64,000 bases of DNA from Hyunsoonleella aestuarii (GCF_006148925.1 NZ_VAWB01000001.1:62001-126000), one strand, 5' to 3'; shown: positions 46,210 to 58,421, counted from the stretch's first letter. The notes: a model not told the origin generated them from the sequence alone. Made by a program: numbers and translations.

Positions 46210-46705
46210 GAATTAATAACAACTTCGGTTGGTTTCGTTTGAAAAGACAAAACAAGTTAGTTCTACTAAAGTAACGTTCTTTACATAAATTGTTTTTTGA
46301 GGAGTCTATGTGCCATGTGTATGCATGTGTAAACAAGAAACCATGATTTTGTAAAAAGCCCCACATGCGCAAGTAGGTGGCAGCTAGTGCAGATGAAAGT
46401 TCAAAAAGTAATTCAAACGAAAGTGAGAGTTATAATGAGAACAATGCTTAAAACCGAACAAACATGAAAATGAATGTAAGGTGATAAGTATCAAGAAAAG
46501 CAGTTAACAGAAGTATTTTGGTAATAGGTCAATGCATATTGAAAATTACAACGAAGTACTTCTTTGAGATAACCAAACTTGAATCGAAAGGTTTGATGAA
46601 AATTTAAACCAGCTTAGTAGCAATACTAATTAGATCACGGGAAGTTATTTCAAAAAAAGCCATATCAAAGCAGATTAAGTTCTACAGTGATATGGCTTTT
46701 GTTTT
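46210..46705 (+). ncRNA. Putative structured non-coding RNA of about 495 nt
   Basis: No frame is coding over this interval, yet it has its own promoter and a strong terminator and many clean hairpins. These are: CAAC-TTCG-GTTG (46220-46231); TTAGT/ACTAA (46257-46269); CCAC-A-TGC around GCAA to GTA-G-GTGG (46361-46380); a nested stem AGAAGTA/TACTTCT (46509-46515, 46557-46563) enclosing GTAAT/ATTAC and TCAAT/ATTGA; CAAACTT/AGGTTTG (46574-46580, about 46589-46595); and TTAGTA-GCAA-TACTAA (46614-46629). Three loops are UUCG or GNRA tetraloops. It lacks the conserved elements I know for RNase P RNA, tmRNA, SRP RNA or group I and II introns. Function unknown; 6S RNA is usually shorter. Confidence 0.6.
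46655..46700 (+). terminator. Terminator of the putative structured RNA
   Basis: A 13-bp perfect stem (46655-46667 with 46688-46700) with a 20-nt loop, followed by GTTTTTTT. Confidence 0.88.
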
Positions 46706-46893
46706 TTTATAAACTTCTCAAAATATATTTTAAATAATTCTTATTAACTAAGCTGATTTTTATAATTACACTAAAACGGTCGTAGTGCAGCATTTTCATT
46801 GATGTTTAATACATTTATAAAACTCAATTTTTGTATATTCGCATCGCTAAAAACGAAACCTTATTTTAACTACGGTTTCTTGAACTGTAATAA

Positions 46894-49122
<2,229 letters not shown>

Positions 49123-49144
49123 AGATTAATATAAACTATATTTT

Positions 49145-49172
49145 AAAAGCCCCCTTTTTAGGGGCTTTTTTT
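49145..49172 (+). terminator. Intrinsic terminator of icd
   Basis: AAAAGCCCC pairs with GGGGCTTTT around a 7-nt loop and runs into seven T residues, 22 nt after the stop codon. Confidence 0.92.
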
Positions 49173-49206
49173 ATATTTTTATAAAAAAAAGAAAAACTGC
49201 TATTAG

Positions 49207-51582
49207 ATGAAAAACCTTATTTTATGGTTTATTTTTGGGCTGAGTCTTAGTTTCAATTTCACCTCTGCTCAAGAAAAGTTTACTCTAAGTGGTACCTTAC
49301 TAGAAGCCAAAAGTAATGAAACACTCATTGGAGTAAACATCTACTTCCCAGAACTTCAAATAGGTACTATTACAAACTCTTATGGTTTTTATTCATTATC
49401 CGTTCCAGAAGGCACATATAATATAATTTTGAGTTATATAGGTTATTCTACAATTTCTGAAACAATTACAATTTCTGAAAACATTACGAAAGATTATAAG
49501 CTTTTGGAATCTACCGAAAGTTTAGATGAAATTGTTATTACAGAAAACATTGAAAAACTTAGTATTAAAAAACCTGAAATGAGTGTGAATAAACTCACTA
49601 CTGGAACAATAAAAGATATTCCAGTAGTTTTAGGTGAAGCCGATATTATAAAAGCAATCACGTTGCTCCCTGGAGTTACAAATGCAGGTGAGGGTGCATC
49701 AGGTTTTAATGTACGAGGTGGTGCAGTAGATCAGAATTTAATATTGCTTGACGAGGCCATAATATATAACTCATCGCATTTGTTCGGATTTTTCTCAGTT
49801 TTCAATCCAGATGCTATTAAAGACTTGAAACTTTATAAAGGTGGTATTCCAGCACGGTTTGGAGGCCGTGTATCATCTGTTTTAGATATTTATCAAAAGG
49901 AAGGAAATAGTAATGAGTTTCACGCTAATGGTGGAATTGGAATTGTTTCAAGTAGATTATTAGTAGAAGGTCCAATAAAAAAAGAAAAAGGTTCATTTCT
50001 ATTTGGTGGAAGGTCTAGCTATGCTCACTTATTTCTCCCGCTTTTTGATTTAGATAATATTGCACGGTTTTATGATTTGAATACCAAATTAAGCTATAAA
50101 ATAAATCAGAATAATAATATTTATCTTTCAGGATATTTTGGTCGAGATCTTTTTAGCATTGCAGATACATTTGAAAATTCCTACGGTAATAGTGTTCTAA
50201 ATTTTAGATGGAATCATCTATTTTCAGATAAATTATTTTCTAACTTATCTTTAATTTATTCTGATTATGATTATGACTTAAAACTAAATTTCGTAGAGTT
50301 CGATTGGATTTCGGGAATTAGAAATTTCAATTTCAAATATGATTTTAAGTATTATGCCAATAACAATTTTAAATTGCAATTTGGAGTAAACAGCATCTAT
50401 TATAAATTTAATCCTGGTGAAATTAATCCAACAACACCAACTTCAGGTATTAACCCATTCAAACTTACAGATAAATATGCCTTTGAAAATGCTGGTTATT
50501 TAGATGTTGAACATCAACTTTCAGATAAATTAGCTCTGTCTTATGGATTGAGATTGAGCTCCTTCCTTCGTTTAGGACAAGACGAACTGAATGTTTATGA
50601 AAATGACGAGGCTGTTCTTTTCAATGAAGACTTTCAAGTCTATGAAAAAGCAAGCCCAATAGATACAGAAACATTCAGTAGAAATGATGTGATAACATCA
50701 TTCTTTAATCTAGAACCCAGAGCGTCTATTGCTTATTTGTTAAACTATAGAACTTCGGTAAAGGCAAGTTACAATAGAATGAGTCAATATTTGCATTTGT
50801 TGTCAAATACAAACTCTCCTACACCACTGGATGTTTGGGCACCAAGTGGAAAATATATAAAACCTCAGCTATTAGACCAATTTGCAATAGGATACTTCAA
50901 AACATTTAAAAATAATCTTTACTCCTTAGAGGCAGAATCGTTTTATAAAACTGTTAAAAACCGAATAGATTACATTGATGGTGCAGATTTAATTGCTAAT
51001 AATGCTATTGAACAAATTATTCTAAACGGCGAATCGCGTGCTTATGGTTTAGAGCTATTACTGAAAAAAAATGAAGGACGCCTTAAAGGTTGGTTAGCTT
51101 ATACACTTGCGCGTTCAGAGCAGCGCACTCCTGGTCGTACATTATCAGAAACTGGGATTAATAATGGCGAATGGTACAAAACACCTTATGATAGAACACA
51201 CGATATTTCCATGACTTGTAATTATAAGTGGAAGAAGAAATGGATTATAAATGCGAATTTTTTATATCAAACAGGAAGACCTACTACTTATCCAAATGCA
51301 CAATACGAGTATAACGGTATCATTATTCCTAACTTTAGTTTAAGAAATGAAGAACGGCTTCCTGCTTATCATCGCTTTGATTTATCGGCCACTTACACAC
51401 CTAAGCCAGATAAAAAACAAGGATGGCAAAGCAATTGGGTTTTTGGTATCTATAACATCTATAACAGACGAAATGCGGCATCTATTAGTTTTGGACAAAA
51501 TGAAACTACTGGGCAGAACGAAGCTACAAGGCTTTCAATTTTTGGAATAGTACCTTCTGTATCTTATAATTTTAAATTTTAA
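49207..51582 (+). CDS. TonB-dependent receptor with carboxypeptidase-like domain
   Basis: A 791-residue outer-membrane receptor. A signal peptide (residues about 1-21, ending TSAQ) is followed by the regulatory beta-sandwich (24-110, LIGVNIYFPELQIGTITN), the plug domain (about 125-225, GFNVRGGAVDQNLILLDEA) and a 22-strand-type barrel. The next gene encodes a DUF4249 lipoprotein 4 nt later; this pairing is recurrent in Bacteroidota and resembles a SusC/SusD pair without being one. The cargo is unknown. Confidence 0.93.
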   Translation: MKNLILWFIFGLSLSFNFTSAQEKFTLSGTLLEAKSNETLIGVNIYFPELQIGTITNSYGFYSLSVPEGTYNIILSYIGYSTISETITISENITKDYKLLESTESLDEIVITENIEKLSIKKPEMSVNKLTTGTIKDIPVVLGEADIIKAITLLPGVTNAGEGASGFNVRGGAVDQNLILLDEAIIYNSSHLFGFFSVFNPDAIKDLKLYKGGIPARFGGRVSSVLDIYQKEGNSNEFHANGGIGIVSSRLLVEGPIKKEKGSFLFGGRSSYAHLFLPLFDLDNIARFYDLNTKLSYKINQNNNIYLSGYFGRDLFSIADTFENSYGNSVLNFRWNHLFSDKLFSNLSLIYSDYDYDLKLNFVEFDWISGIRNFNFKYDFKYYANNNFKLQFGVNSIYYKFNPGEINPTTPTSGINPFKLTDKYAFENAGYLDVEHQLSDKLALSYGLRLSSFLRLGQDELNVYENDEAVLFNEDFQVYEKASPIDTETFSRNDVITSFFNLEPRASIAYLLNYRTSVKASYNRMSQYLHLLSNTNSPTPLDVWAPSGKYIKPQLLDQFAIGYFKTFKNNLYSLEAESFYKTVKNRIDYIDGADLIANNAIEQIILNGESRAYGLELLLKKNEGRLKGWLAYTLARSEQRTPGRTLSETGINNGEWYKTPYDRTHDISMTCNYKWKKKWIINANFLYQTGRPTTYPNAQYEYNGIIIPNFSLRNEERLPAYHRFDLSATYTPKPDKKQGWQSNWVFGIYNIYNRRNAASISFGQNETTGQNEATRLSIFGIVPSVSYNFKF

Positions 51583-51586
51583 TAAG

Positions 51587-52414
51587 ATGAAAGCAAATTA
51601 TAAAAACATCATATTTTATATTTTATTAAGCTTTATTACATCTAGTTGTGAAGATGTTATTGAAGTTGATGTGCCCTCAAGTTCTCCCAAACTTGTAATT
51701 GAAGCTTCAATAAACTGGTTTCGAAATTTTAATGGAATCTCGCAAAATATAAAACTTTCACTTACAGCACCGTTTTTTAATAACGATATTCCACCAGCTA
51801 ATGGTGCAACAGTTATAATTACTGACGGAAGTAACAATATTTACAATTTTATCGAGGATGGCAACACTGGTATATATTGGAATAACAGTTTCAATCCTGT
51901 AATTAACCAAACTTACAATTTATCAGTTACTTATAATGGCGAAACCTACCAGGCCAATGAAACATTAAAATCGGTATCATCTATTACCCGAGTTGAACAA
52001 AAAAATAACGGTGGATTCTCTGGTGATGAAATTGAGTTAAAAGCTTATTATACAGATCCTGAAGATGAAGAGAACTATTATTTGTTTGAATTTATAAACG
52101 TTAAAACTGGAGCTATTGACTTAGAAGTTTATGACGATGAATTTACAAATGGCAATGAGATATTTGGTTTTTACAGTGAAGAAGATCTCGAATCTGGTGA
52201 TGAAATAGACATTAGGATTTATGGTGTTTCCGAACGTTTTTATGAATTTATGTTTATCCTGCTTCAACAAAATGATGAAGATGGTGGCGACCCTTTTGAA
52301 GTTCAACCAGCTACTATACGAGGAAACTGTGTAAATACAACCAACCCCGAAAATTTCCCTTTAGGATTTTTTAGAGTTTCACAAGCAGATGCATTTAACT
52401 ATTTCATTGAATAA
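51587..52414 (+). CDS. DUF4249 lipoprotein
   Basis: A 275-residue lipoprotein with a hydrophobic start and lipobox ending TSSCED (Cys21). The opening of the mature protein, EDVIEVDVPSSSPKLVIEAS, is diagnostic for DUF4249. It probably sits on the outer membrane and works with the TonB-dependent receptor encoded 4 nt upstream. Its biochemical role is unknown. Confidence 0.9.
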   Translation: MKANYKNIIFYILLSFITSSCEDVIEVDVPSSSPKLVIEASINWFRNFNGISQNIKLSLTAPFFNNDIPPANGATVIITDGSNNIYNFIEDGNTGIYWNNSFNPVINQTYNLSVTYNGETYQANETLKSVSSITRVEQKNNGGFSGDEIELKAYYTDPEDEENYYLFEFINVKTGAIDLEVYDDEFTNGNEIFGFYSEEDLESGDEIDIRIYGVSERFYEFMFILLQQNDEDGGDPFEVQPATIRGNCVNTTNPENFPLGFFRVSQADAFNYFIE

Positions 52415-52463
52415 TATCAACGACGCAACAAAGTTCTGGCTTAAATTTTTGTAATTTTATCGC

Positions 52464-53288
52464 ATGAGTTTCATAAAAACTACCGAACAAGATTCCAATT
52501 ACAATCATCTGGAAAAAATGTCTGTTTCAGAATTGCTCACAAGCATTAATAACGAAGACAAAACAGTTCCACGAGCGGTTGAAAAAGCATTACCTCAAAT
52601 TGAAATACTAGTTAAGCAAATTGTAATTAAACTAAAGCAAGGAGGCCGATTATTTTATATAGGTGCTGGAACCAGTGGTAGGCTTGGAATATTAGATGCT
52701 TCGGAATGCCCTCCAACGTTTGGGGTATCTCATGACCTTGTTATTGGGCTTATTGCTGGAGGTGATACTGCCATTCGAAAAGCAGTAGAATTTGCCGAAG
52801 ACTCTGTGACCCAAGGTTGGAAAGACCTTGAAGCATATAACATTTCTAATGAAGATGTCGTTGTTGGCATAGCAGCATCTGGCACAACACCCTATGTTGT
52901 ATCTGCTTTAGAGACATGCAACGAAAATAATATTACTACCGGTTGCATAACTTGCAATAAAAATAGCCCGTTATCTCAAACCTCTAAATTTCCTGTTGAA
53001 GTTGTTGTTGGACCAGAATTTGTAACTGGAAGCTCGAGGATGAAAGCTGGAACTGCTCAAAAATTAGTACTTAATATGGTAACCACCTCTAGTATGATTC
53101 AGATTGGTCATGTAAGAGGAAATAAAATGGTAGACATGCAACTTAGTAACAATAAACTTGTTGATAGAGGAGTAAAAATGATAATGAATGAATTAAATGT
53201 TTCAGAAACTGAAGCGTTAAAATTACTTAATAAGCATAACAGTGTTAGAAACGTTATAAAAAATTACAATAATGAAACAAGAAAATAG
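52464..53288 (+). CDS. murQ: N-acetylmuramic acid 6-phosphate etherase
   Basis: MurQ cleaves the lactyl ether of MurNAc-6-phosphate to GlcNAc-6-phosphate and lactate during peptidoglycan recycling. The SIS-domain signature IGAGTSGRLGILDASECPPTFG is present (near residue 67), as is GSSRMKAGTAQK (near 192). Length 274 is normal for the flavobacterial type. The end of the gene overlaps the next one by 17 nt. Confidence 0.95.
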   Translation: MSFIKTTEQDSNYNHLEKMSVSELLTSINNEDKTVPRAVEKALPQIEILVKQIVIKLKQGGRLFYIGAGTSGRLGILDASECPPTFGVSHDLVIGLIAGGDTAIRKAVEFAEDSVTQGWKDLEAYNISNEDVVVGIAASGTTPYVVSALETCNENNITTGCITCNKNSPLSQTSKFPVEVVVGPEFVTGSSRMKAGTAQKLVLNMVTTSSMIQIGHVRGNKMVDMQLSNNKLVDRGVKMIMNELNVSETEALKLLNKHNSVRNVIKNYNNETRK

Positions 53289-53514
53289 AACAGATAAAAA
53301 AATATTGTTTAAGGGTATTAAAACTATGCTATTCGCATTACTAAGTTTATTTATGGGACCAATACTGCTTAGCTTTGCCTTTAGTCAGCCAGAAAACAAA
53401 CTTTATATACCACTTTTAGTTATTGGTTGTGCTATTTCTGCTATGGCCGTAATTATGATGTTTAAAGGTATTAAAACCATAATGGATAGCATGTTTAATA
53501 AGAAAAAAGCTTAA
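53272..53514 (+). CDS. DUF6095 small membrane protein
   Basis: An 80-residue protein with two membrane helices (about residues 16-35 and 44-64), matching DUF6095. It overlaps the end of murQ by 17 nt, so it is probably translationally coupled to it. Its function is unknown; it lies convergently to the DinB gene with only 2 nt between stop codons. Confidence 0.82.
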   Translation: MKQENRTDKKILFKGIKTMLFALLSLFMGPILLSFAFSQPENKLYIPLLVIGCAISAMAVIMMFKGIKTIMDSMFNKKKA

Positions 53515-53516
53515 GC

Positions 53517-54017
53517 TTATCTACGAACAATTTCCTTTGGTGTTGTTGGATTATAACCAAAACTAGAATCGTTAAGTGTAATCCCCAATCTATCAAAAAT
53601 ATAATTTATTATGGCGTAATGATGTATAGTATGGCTGTTTGCCTGAGCCAATAACGCCCCATAAGTATAAGGAATTTCTGTTTTTCCCAATCCCAAATCA
53701 TCTGTAACTAAAAATAGTTGATTAGAATTAATTGTTGAAGTCTTCAATTTCAATATAATACCTTCAAGATAATCTTTAGCACAATCGCATTGAGACTCTA
53801 CATCCCTATTTCTACTTCTTGCTGTTAAATCTATTTTATTTTCAGAGGAAACATTAAAAATGCAATTATAAAAATCTAGAATATGGCGTATATGAGTACC
53901 AATACTAGAGTAATAGGGAGATACTGAAGCATCACATAACTGCTCATCGGACAAGCTATTTAATAAATATTGAGATTTTTGAAGTGTTTTTAAGGTAGAT
54001 TGGATAATTACATTCAT
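53517..54017 (-). CDS. DinB-family protein
   Basis: A 166-residue four-helix-bundle protein of the DinB/YfiT group. The metal-binding histidines are likely in IGTHIRHILDF (near residue 42) and NSHTIHHYAII (near residue 130). Members include thiol transferases and uncharacterised stress proteins; nothing here narrows it. Single gene. Confidence 0.83.
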   Translation of the reverse strand: MNVIIQSTLKTLQKSQYLLNSLSDEQLCDASVSPYYSSIGTHIRHILDFYNCIFNVSSENKIDLTARSRNRDVESQCDCAKDYLEGIILKLKTSTINSNQLFLVTDDLGLGKTEIPYTYGALLAQANSHTIHHYAIINYIFDRLGITLNDSSFGYNPTTPKEIVRR

Positions 54018-54153
54018 GGAATTAAATATAACAAATAATTTAAATCAACCCTACTTTAGTCTTAAATCTTATTAAGCCTTACAACTGCATTTATATTTCA
54101 AACTTATTTTTAGTTTATTAACTTTACAATTAGCTATTAACCATATTTTTAAT

Positions 54154-57100
54154 TTGAAGACTATTCACTTCATAATATTTGTCTTAACGACAATTACCCT
54201 TTCCGCGCAAATAGATAAGGGATACATATCTCGAATTGCACCTCCTGAAAAGCAAATTGCTTTTCATAACCTTACAGTTGAACAAGGTTTGTCTCAAAAT
54301 AGTGTTGTCAGTATCGCTCAAGATAGTATCGGGTATCTGTGGTTCGCAACTCAAGATGGTTTAAATAAGTATGACGGAAAATCTTTTAAATATTACAACA
54401 AACAATTTGAGGATGTAACGAAACTTACTTACAGCAAATTAGGAAAGATTTATATTGACAAAACAAACACGATGTGGATTGTTACTAATTCTGGCTTATT
54501 AGAGAAATACAATTCGAAAACTGATAATTTTTTACATGTAAAAAATACCTCTGATGTTTCTAATTTGTATCAAGACACTAATTTTAATTATTACGTAGGC
54601 ACTTATAATCATGGGCTCTTTTTAATTAATTCTAAAACAAAAGACACAACGCAACTACTAAAGAAAGAAGACCGTACTCAAACTATATATGATTTTCTAG
54701 AACTTGAAAATGAAATAATAATTTCTGGTTCCAATGTGATTTTAAACATTTCCAAGGATGACTTCGGGTATAAAAAAATCGTTTTAGAAAGAGAAACGAA
54801 TATTAACTATAGTACACTTGCCAAATTACCAGATGAAACTATTGCAGTAGGTACATACAGCCATGGACTCTTTTTATTAAATCTAAAAGATAGCACTTTC
54901 TCTAAATTTACTGGTTTTAAAAACTACCCAATTCCAGATAATTTAAACATTGAAGCAACACTAATTGATAAATATAACCGCCTTTGGATAGCAACTTACG
55001 GCAGAGGTGTTTACGTTATTAATTTTGAAAATAAAATTATTGAAAATTTTTTGGTTCAAGGTAATAACCCTTATGCACTTCATTATAATGACAACTTATC
55101 CCTATTTGAAGATTTTACCGGAAATATCTGGGTGGGTTCAGATGGTGGTGGCTTAAGTTATTACGACGAACATCTTTTAAAATTTAATGTCCTTACCAAC
55201 GACCAATTACCCAGAAACGTCTATGTAGATGTTGCCAGAGCAATAAGTGTAAACCCTATAAATAATTCTATTTGGGTGGGAACATCAGGTAAGGGGCTTA
55301 CGAGAATAGACTACCAAAATAGCATCTTTAATACCCTAAACACCGAAAACTCAAATTTGAAGTCTAATAGAATAATGAGTCTTAAGCATATTAATAATGA
55401 ACTTTGGGTTGGTTATCAAGACAAAGGCTTAGATATTTTAAATAGAAAAGAAATACCTATTTCTTTTAATAAAAAGGCAGAAGAAGAATTACAATCCACA
55501 CCTGTATGGAGCATTTGTGAAGATTCCAATAGTAATATTTGGCTTGGAACGGGAGGAAAGGGACTTTTAAGATTTAGTAAAACAGAAGGAATAACTCGCA
55601 GATACCTTCATGATACTTATGATAATTCAACTATAACTAGTAACAACATAAGAGCTATTATCGAAGGCAAAAATGGAATCATCTGGATAGGTACTGAAGA
55701 TAAAGGTTTATGTGTTCTAAATACTGAAACAGAAAAAGTAAATAGAATTGTGGATATCCCAGACAAAATAAAATCGCTTTACTATAATCATGAAACTGAA
55801 TTTTTATGGGTTGGCACCAATGGTAATGGTCTAAAAAAGTTTAATACTAATACGCTTGAAATTAAAGTTTACACTACCGATAATGGTCTTCCAAATAATG
55901 TTATCTATGGTATTATACCAGATGAAAACGATAACTTATGGTTGAGCTCCAATAGAGGCATAACTATGTTTAAAGAAACAAATTCTAATCCAACTTTGAC
56001 AAATTATGATCAATATGATGGATTACAAGCGTTTGAGTTTAATACTGGAGCTTATTTCAAAGATCATAACGACAATATTTATTTTGGTGGTCTCGATGGC
56101 ATCAATTGGTTTAAACCAGAGCAATTAACCTTAAATCAGGAAAAACCACGAACCGTTATTAATGAATTACAATTATTCAACAGTTCAATTCCTCTAGAAG
56201 AAGGAAAGGTTTTTAATCATGACCAAAACACCATAAGCATTAGTTTTTCTGGACTACATTTTTCTCAACCTGATCTTAATAATTATAAATATCAACTTGT
56301 AAACCATGATAATGACTGGGTTTCATCTGGCAATGACAATACCGCTAATTACAGCAATTTAAGTCCTGGTGACTACACATTTAAAGTTATCTCTAGCAAC
56401 TATGATGGTGTTTGGAATGAATCTCCCGTAGAACTTTCCTTCACCATAAAAAAAGCTTGGTATAACACGGGAATAGCAAGAATAATCTATGTGGTTTTAG
56501 GCATTCTTACTGTATTTTTTGTTTACAGATACTTCAAATGGCGATGGTACATAAATACAAAATTAAAACTGGAACATGCCGAAACAGAACGACTTAAAAG
56601 TTTAGACGAATTTAAATCCAAACTATTCACAAATATTTCTCATGAATTTAGAACACCACTCACTCTTATTCTTGGACCTGCAGAGCGTCAATTAGCCGAA
56701 GAAAAACTATCGAATGAAAACAAGGAAGATTTAGCCTTGATAAGCCAAAACGCGAAACGCCTTCTTAATTTAGTCGACCAATTAATCGACTTAAGTAAAT
56801 TAGAAACAGGCCATTTAAAACTTCAAGTCGAACAGGGTAATTTATCCAATTTAATTCACCAGTTAATTAGTGCATTCAAATATCAAATAAAAGAAAAGGA
56901 ATTAAAGTTTAAAGTGAAGGTTGATAATATTGACAATGTTTGGTTCGATAGGGATATAATCGAAAAAATAGTAGTTAACCTCCTCGCCAATGCTGTAAAA
57001 TACACACCTGAAAAAGGGTTTATAAACTTTAATACAAATTTACAAGACACCCACATAGTAATAACAATTGTTAACAATGGAAATACCATCAAATCAGAAG

Positions 57101-58140
57101 AAATTAATAACCTGTTTACCCGATTTTACCAAGTAAACTCCAACGCAGATGGTGTAGGCATAGGCTTAGCTCTTGTAAAGGAACTTGTCACTTTAACCAA
57201 CGGAAGCCTTATTGCCAATACCATTAACGACGATGAACTTCAGTTTACTGTTACTCTTCCAATTTCTAAAGAAGCATTTAAAGAACAAGAAATAATTGAA
57301 CAACCACAAATAGTAACTAAAGAAACTTACGCCAATAACACCCAACAGATTGCTGAAGAAGAAGAGGAGATAAATCTAAATTCAGATAAACCTATAGTTC
57401 TTGTAGTAGAAGACAACCTTCAATTGCGTCAATATATTAAATCAATTCTAAAAGAAAAATACAAAGTACTGTTAGCCATAAATGGCAAAAAAGGTCTGAA
57501 AAAAGCTTTAAATAAAGTTCCAGACCTCATTATTAGTGATATTATGATGCCGGAAATGGATGGTATTGAGTTGTGCAACACGCTTAAAAATGATACGCTT
57601 ACGAGTCACGTACCAGTGATTTTACTAACTGCAAAAACAGGTGAAAGTAATGAATTGAAAGGTTTAGAAGTAGGTGCAGACGACTTTATCTCCAAGCCCT
57701 TCAACTCAAAAATTTTAGTGAAGCGCGTTGAAAATTTAATCAACTTCAGTAAGTCCCTTCAAAAGCGATATACACAACATAGTAGTTTAAAACCAAAAGA
57801 TATTGCTGTTACTAACCTAGACGAAGCTTTTCTCGCAGAGGTTGAAACTATTTTTGATAAACATTTGTCTGAACCCAATTTTAATGCCCAATCTTTTAGT
57901 GAATTAATAGGGATGAGTAGAATGCAATTACATAGAAAACTAATGGCATTAACAGGTCTGTCTACATCACAATTTATAAGATCACAACGATTAAAAATGT
58001 CAATAAACTTACTTCAGGAATCCGATTTAACAGTTTCAGAAGTGGCTTACCAAGTTGGATTTAATACAGTTTCCTACTTTATTAAATGTTTTAAAGAAGC
58101 CTATAACAACACGCCCAACGCTTATATAGCAAAGGATTAA
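54154..58140 (+). CDS. Hybrid two-component sensor/regulator (HTCS)
   Basis: A 1328-residue one-protein signalling system. It begins with a TTG codon and a signal peptide (about 1-19, ending TLSAQ). The periplasmic part is a pair of beta-propellers built from repeats with WVGT/WIGT motifs, then a Y_Y_Y domain (about 690-765). One membrane helix (about 775-795) leads to a histidine kinase with His830 in NISHEFRTPL, an N-box near NLLANAVKYTP and GIGLALVKE. A receiver domain follows with Asp1129 in ISDIMMPEMDG, and an AraC-type DNA-binding domain ends the protein. No SusC/SusD pair adjoins, so the ligand is uncertain. Confidence 0.95.
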   Translation: MKTIHFIIFVLTTITLSAQIDKGYISRIAPPEKQIAFHNLTVEQGLSQNSVVSIAQDSIGYLWFATQDGLNKYDGKSFKYYNKQFEDVTKLTYSKLGKIYIDKTNTMWIVTNSGLLEKYNSKTDNFLHVKNTSDVSNLYQDTNFNYYVGTYNHGLFLINSKTKDTTQLLKKEDRTQTIYDFLELENEIIISGSNVILNISKDDFGYKKIVLERETNINYSTLAKLPDETIAVGTYSHGLFLLNLKDSTFSKFTGFKNYPIPDNLNIEATLIDKYNRLWIATYGRGVYVINFENKIIENFLVQGNNPYALHYNDNLSLFEDFTGNIWVGSDGGGLSYYDEHLLKFNVLTNDQLPRNVYVDVARAISVNPINNSIWVGTSGKGLTRIDYQNSIFNTLNTENSNLKSNRIMSLKHINNELWVGYQDKGLDILNRKEIPISFNKKAEEELQSTPVWSICEDSNSNIWLGTGGKGLLRFSKTEGITRRYLHDTYDNSTITSNNIRAIIEGKNGIIWIGTEDKGLCVLNTETEKVNRIVDIPDKIKSLYYNHETEFLWVGTNGNGLKKFNTNTLEIKVYTTDNGLPNNVIYGIIPDENDNLWLSSNRGITMFKETNSNPTLTNYDQYDGLQAFEFNTGAYFKDHNDNIYFGGLDGINWFKPEQLTLNQEKPRTVINELQLFNSSIPLEEGKVFNHDQNTISISFSGLHFSQPDLNNYKYQLVNHDNDWVSSGNDNTANYSNLSPGDYTFKVISSNYDGVWNESPVELSFTIKKAWYNTGIARIIYVVLGILTVFFVYRYFKWRWYINTKLKLEHAETERLKSLDEFKSKLFTNISHEFRTPLTLILGPAERQLAEEKLSNENKEDLALISQNAKRLLNLVDQLIDLSKLETGHLKLQVEQGNLSNLIHQLISAFKYQIKEKELKFKVKVDNIDNVWFDRDIIEKIVVNLLANAVKYTPEKGFINFNTNLQDTHIVITIVNNGNTIKSEEINNLFTRFYQVNSNADGVGIGLALVKELVTLTNGSLIANTINDDELQFTVTLPISKEAFKEQEIIEQPQIVTKETYANNTQQIAEEEEEINLNSDKPIVLVVEDNLQLRQYIKSILKEKYKVLLAINGKKGLKKALNKVPDLIISDIMMPEMDGIELCNTLKNDTLTSHVPVILLTAKTGESNELKGLEVGADDFISKPFNSKILVKRVENLINFSKSLQKRYTQHSSLKPKDIAVTNLDEAFLAEVETIFDKHLSEPNFNAQSFSELIGMSRMQLHRKLMALTGLSTSQFIRSQRLKMSINLLQESDLTVSEVAYQVGFNTVSYFIKCFKEAYNNTPNAYIAKD

Positions 58141-58144
58141 CCGT

Positions 58145-58179
58145 TTTGTTACATATCTTCTATTATTTGTTACATATCT
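58145..58179 (+). repeat. Direct repeat with 21-bp period, possible HTCS operator
   Basis: TTTGTTACATATCT occurs at 58145-58158 and exactly again at 58166-58179. The 21-bp spacing is two helical turns, as expected for an AraC-type dimer, and the site starts 5 bp after the HTCS stop codon. It precedes the small ORF by 65 bp. Confidence 0.6.
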
Positions 58180-58243
58180 GATATCCGTTTAGATATTCTC
58201 CACATACTTTTACATCACAATCAATTCTTAATACCATTTAAAA

Positions 58244-58396
58244 ATGACACATGAAAATGTTTTAGAAAAAGAAAATGGTAAAAAGAATATAATTTATCTC
58301 AGTATCGACCACTTAAAAAAAGGACGGTATAATTTAAGGATTACCTTAAAGAACAAAATTGTAAAGTCTATCTTTTTCGATAAAGAAAAACTATAA
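58244..58396 (+). CDS. Small ORF resembling a T9SS C-terminal tail
   Basis: A 50-residue ORF, with an in-frame stop just upstream. Its second half, YLSIDHLKKGRYNLRITLKN then KSIFFDKEK, has the pattern of a type A T9SS sorting domain (L-x-x-L-x-x-G-x-Y-x-L-x-I, basic end), but there is no signal peptide and no passenger. It may be a real small protein, a leader ORF, or a leftover of a larger secreted gene. Codon use is like that of the neighbours. Confidence 0.5.
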   Translation: MTHENVLEKENGKKNIIYLSIDHLKKGRYNLRITLKNKIVKSIFFDKEKL

Positions 58397-58421
58397 AGAT
58401 GCTATTAATCGGGAGAAAAAT

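Noticed and set aside
46166-46372. 68-codon ORF on the minus strand in the structured-RNA region
   Set aside because: Its composition is biased to aromatic and leucine codons of AT-rich noncoding DNA, it has no family look, and it lies opposite a promoter and conserved-looking hairpins.
46393-46467. 24-residue ORF within the putative non-coding RNA
   Set aside because: Short, without a recognisable ribosome-binding site and not more than expected by chance; it would not explain the rest of the 500 nt.
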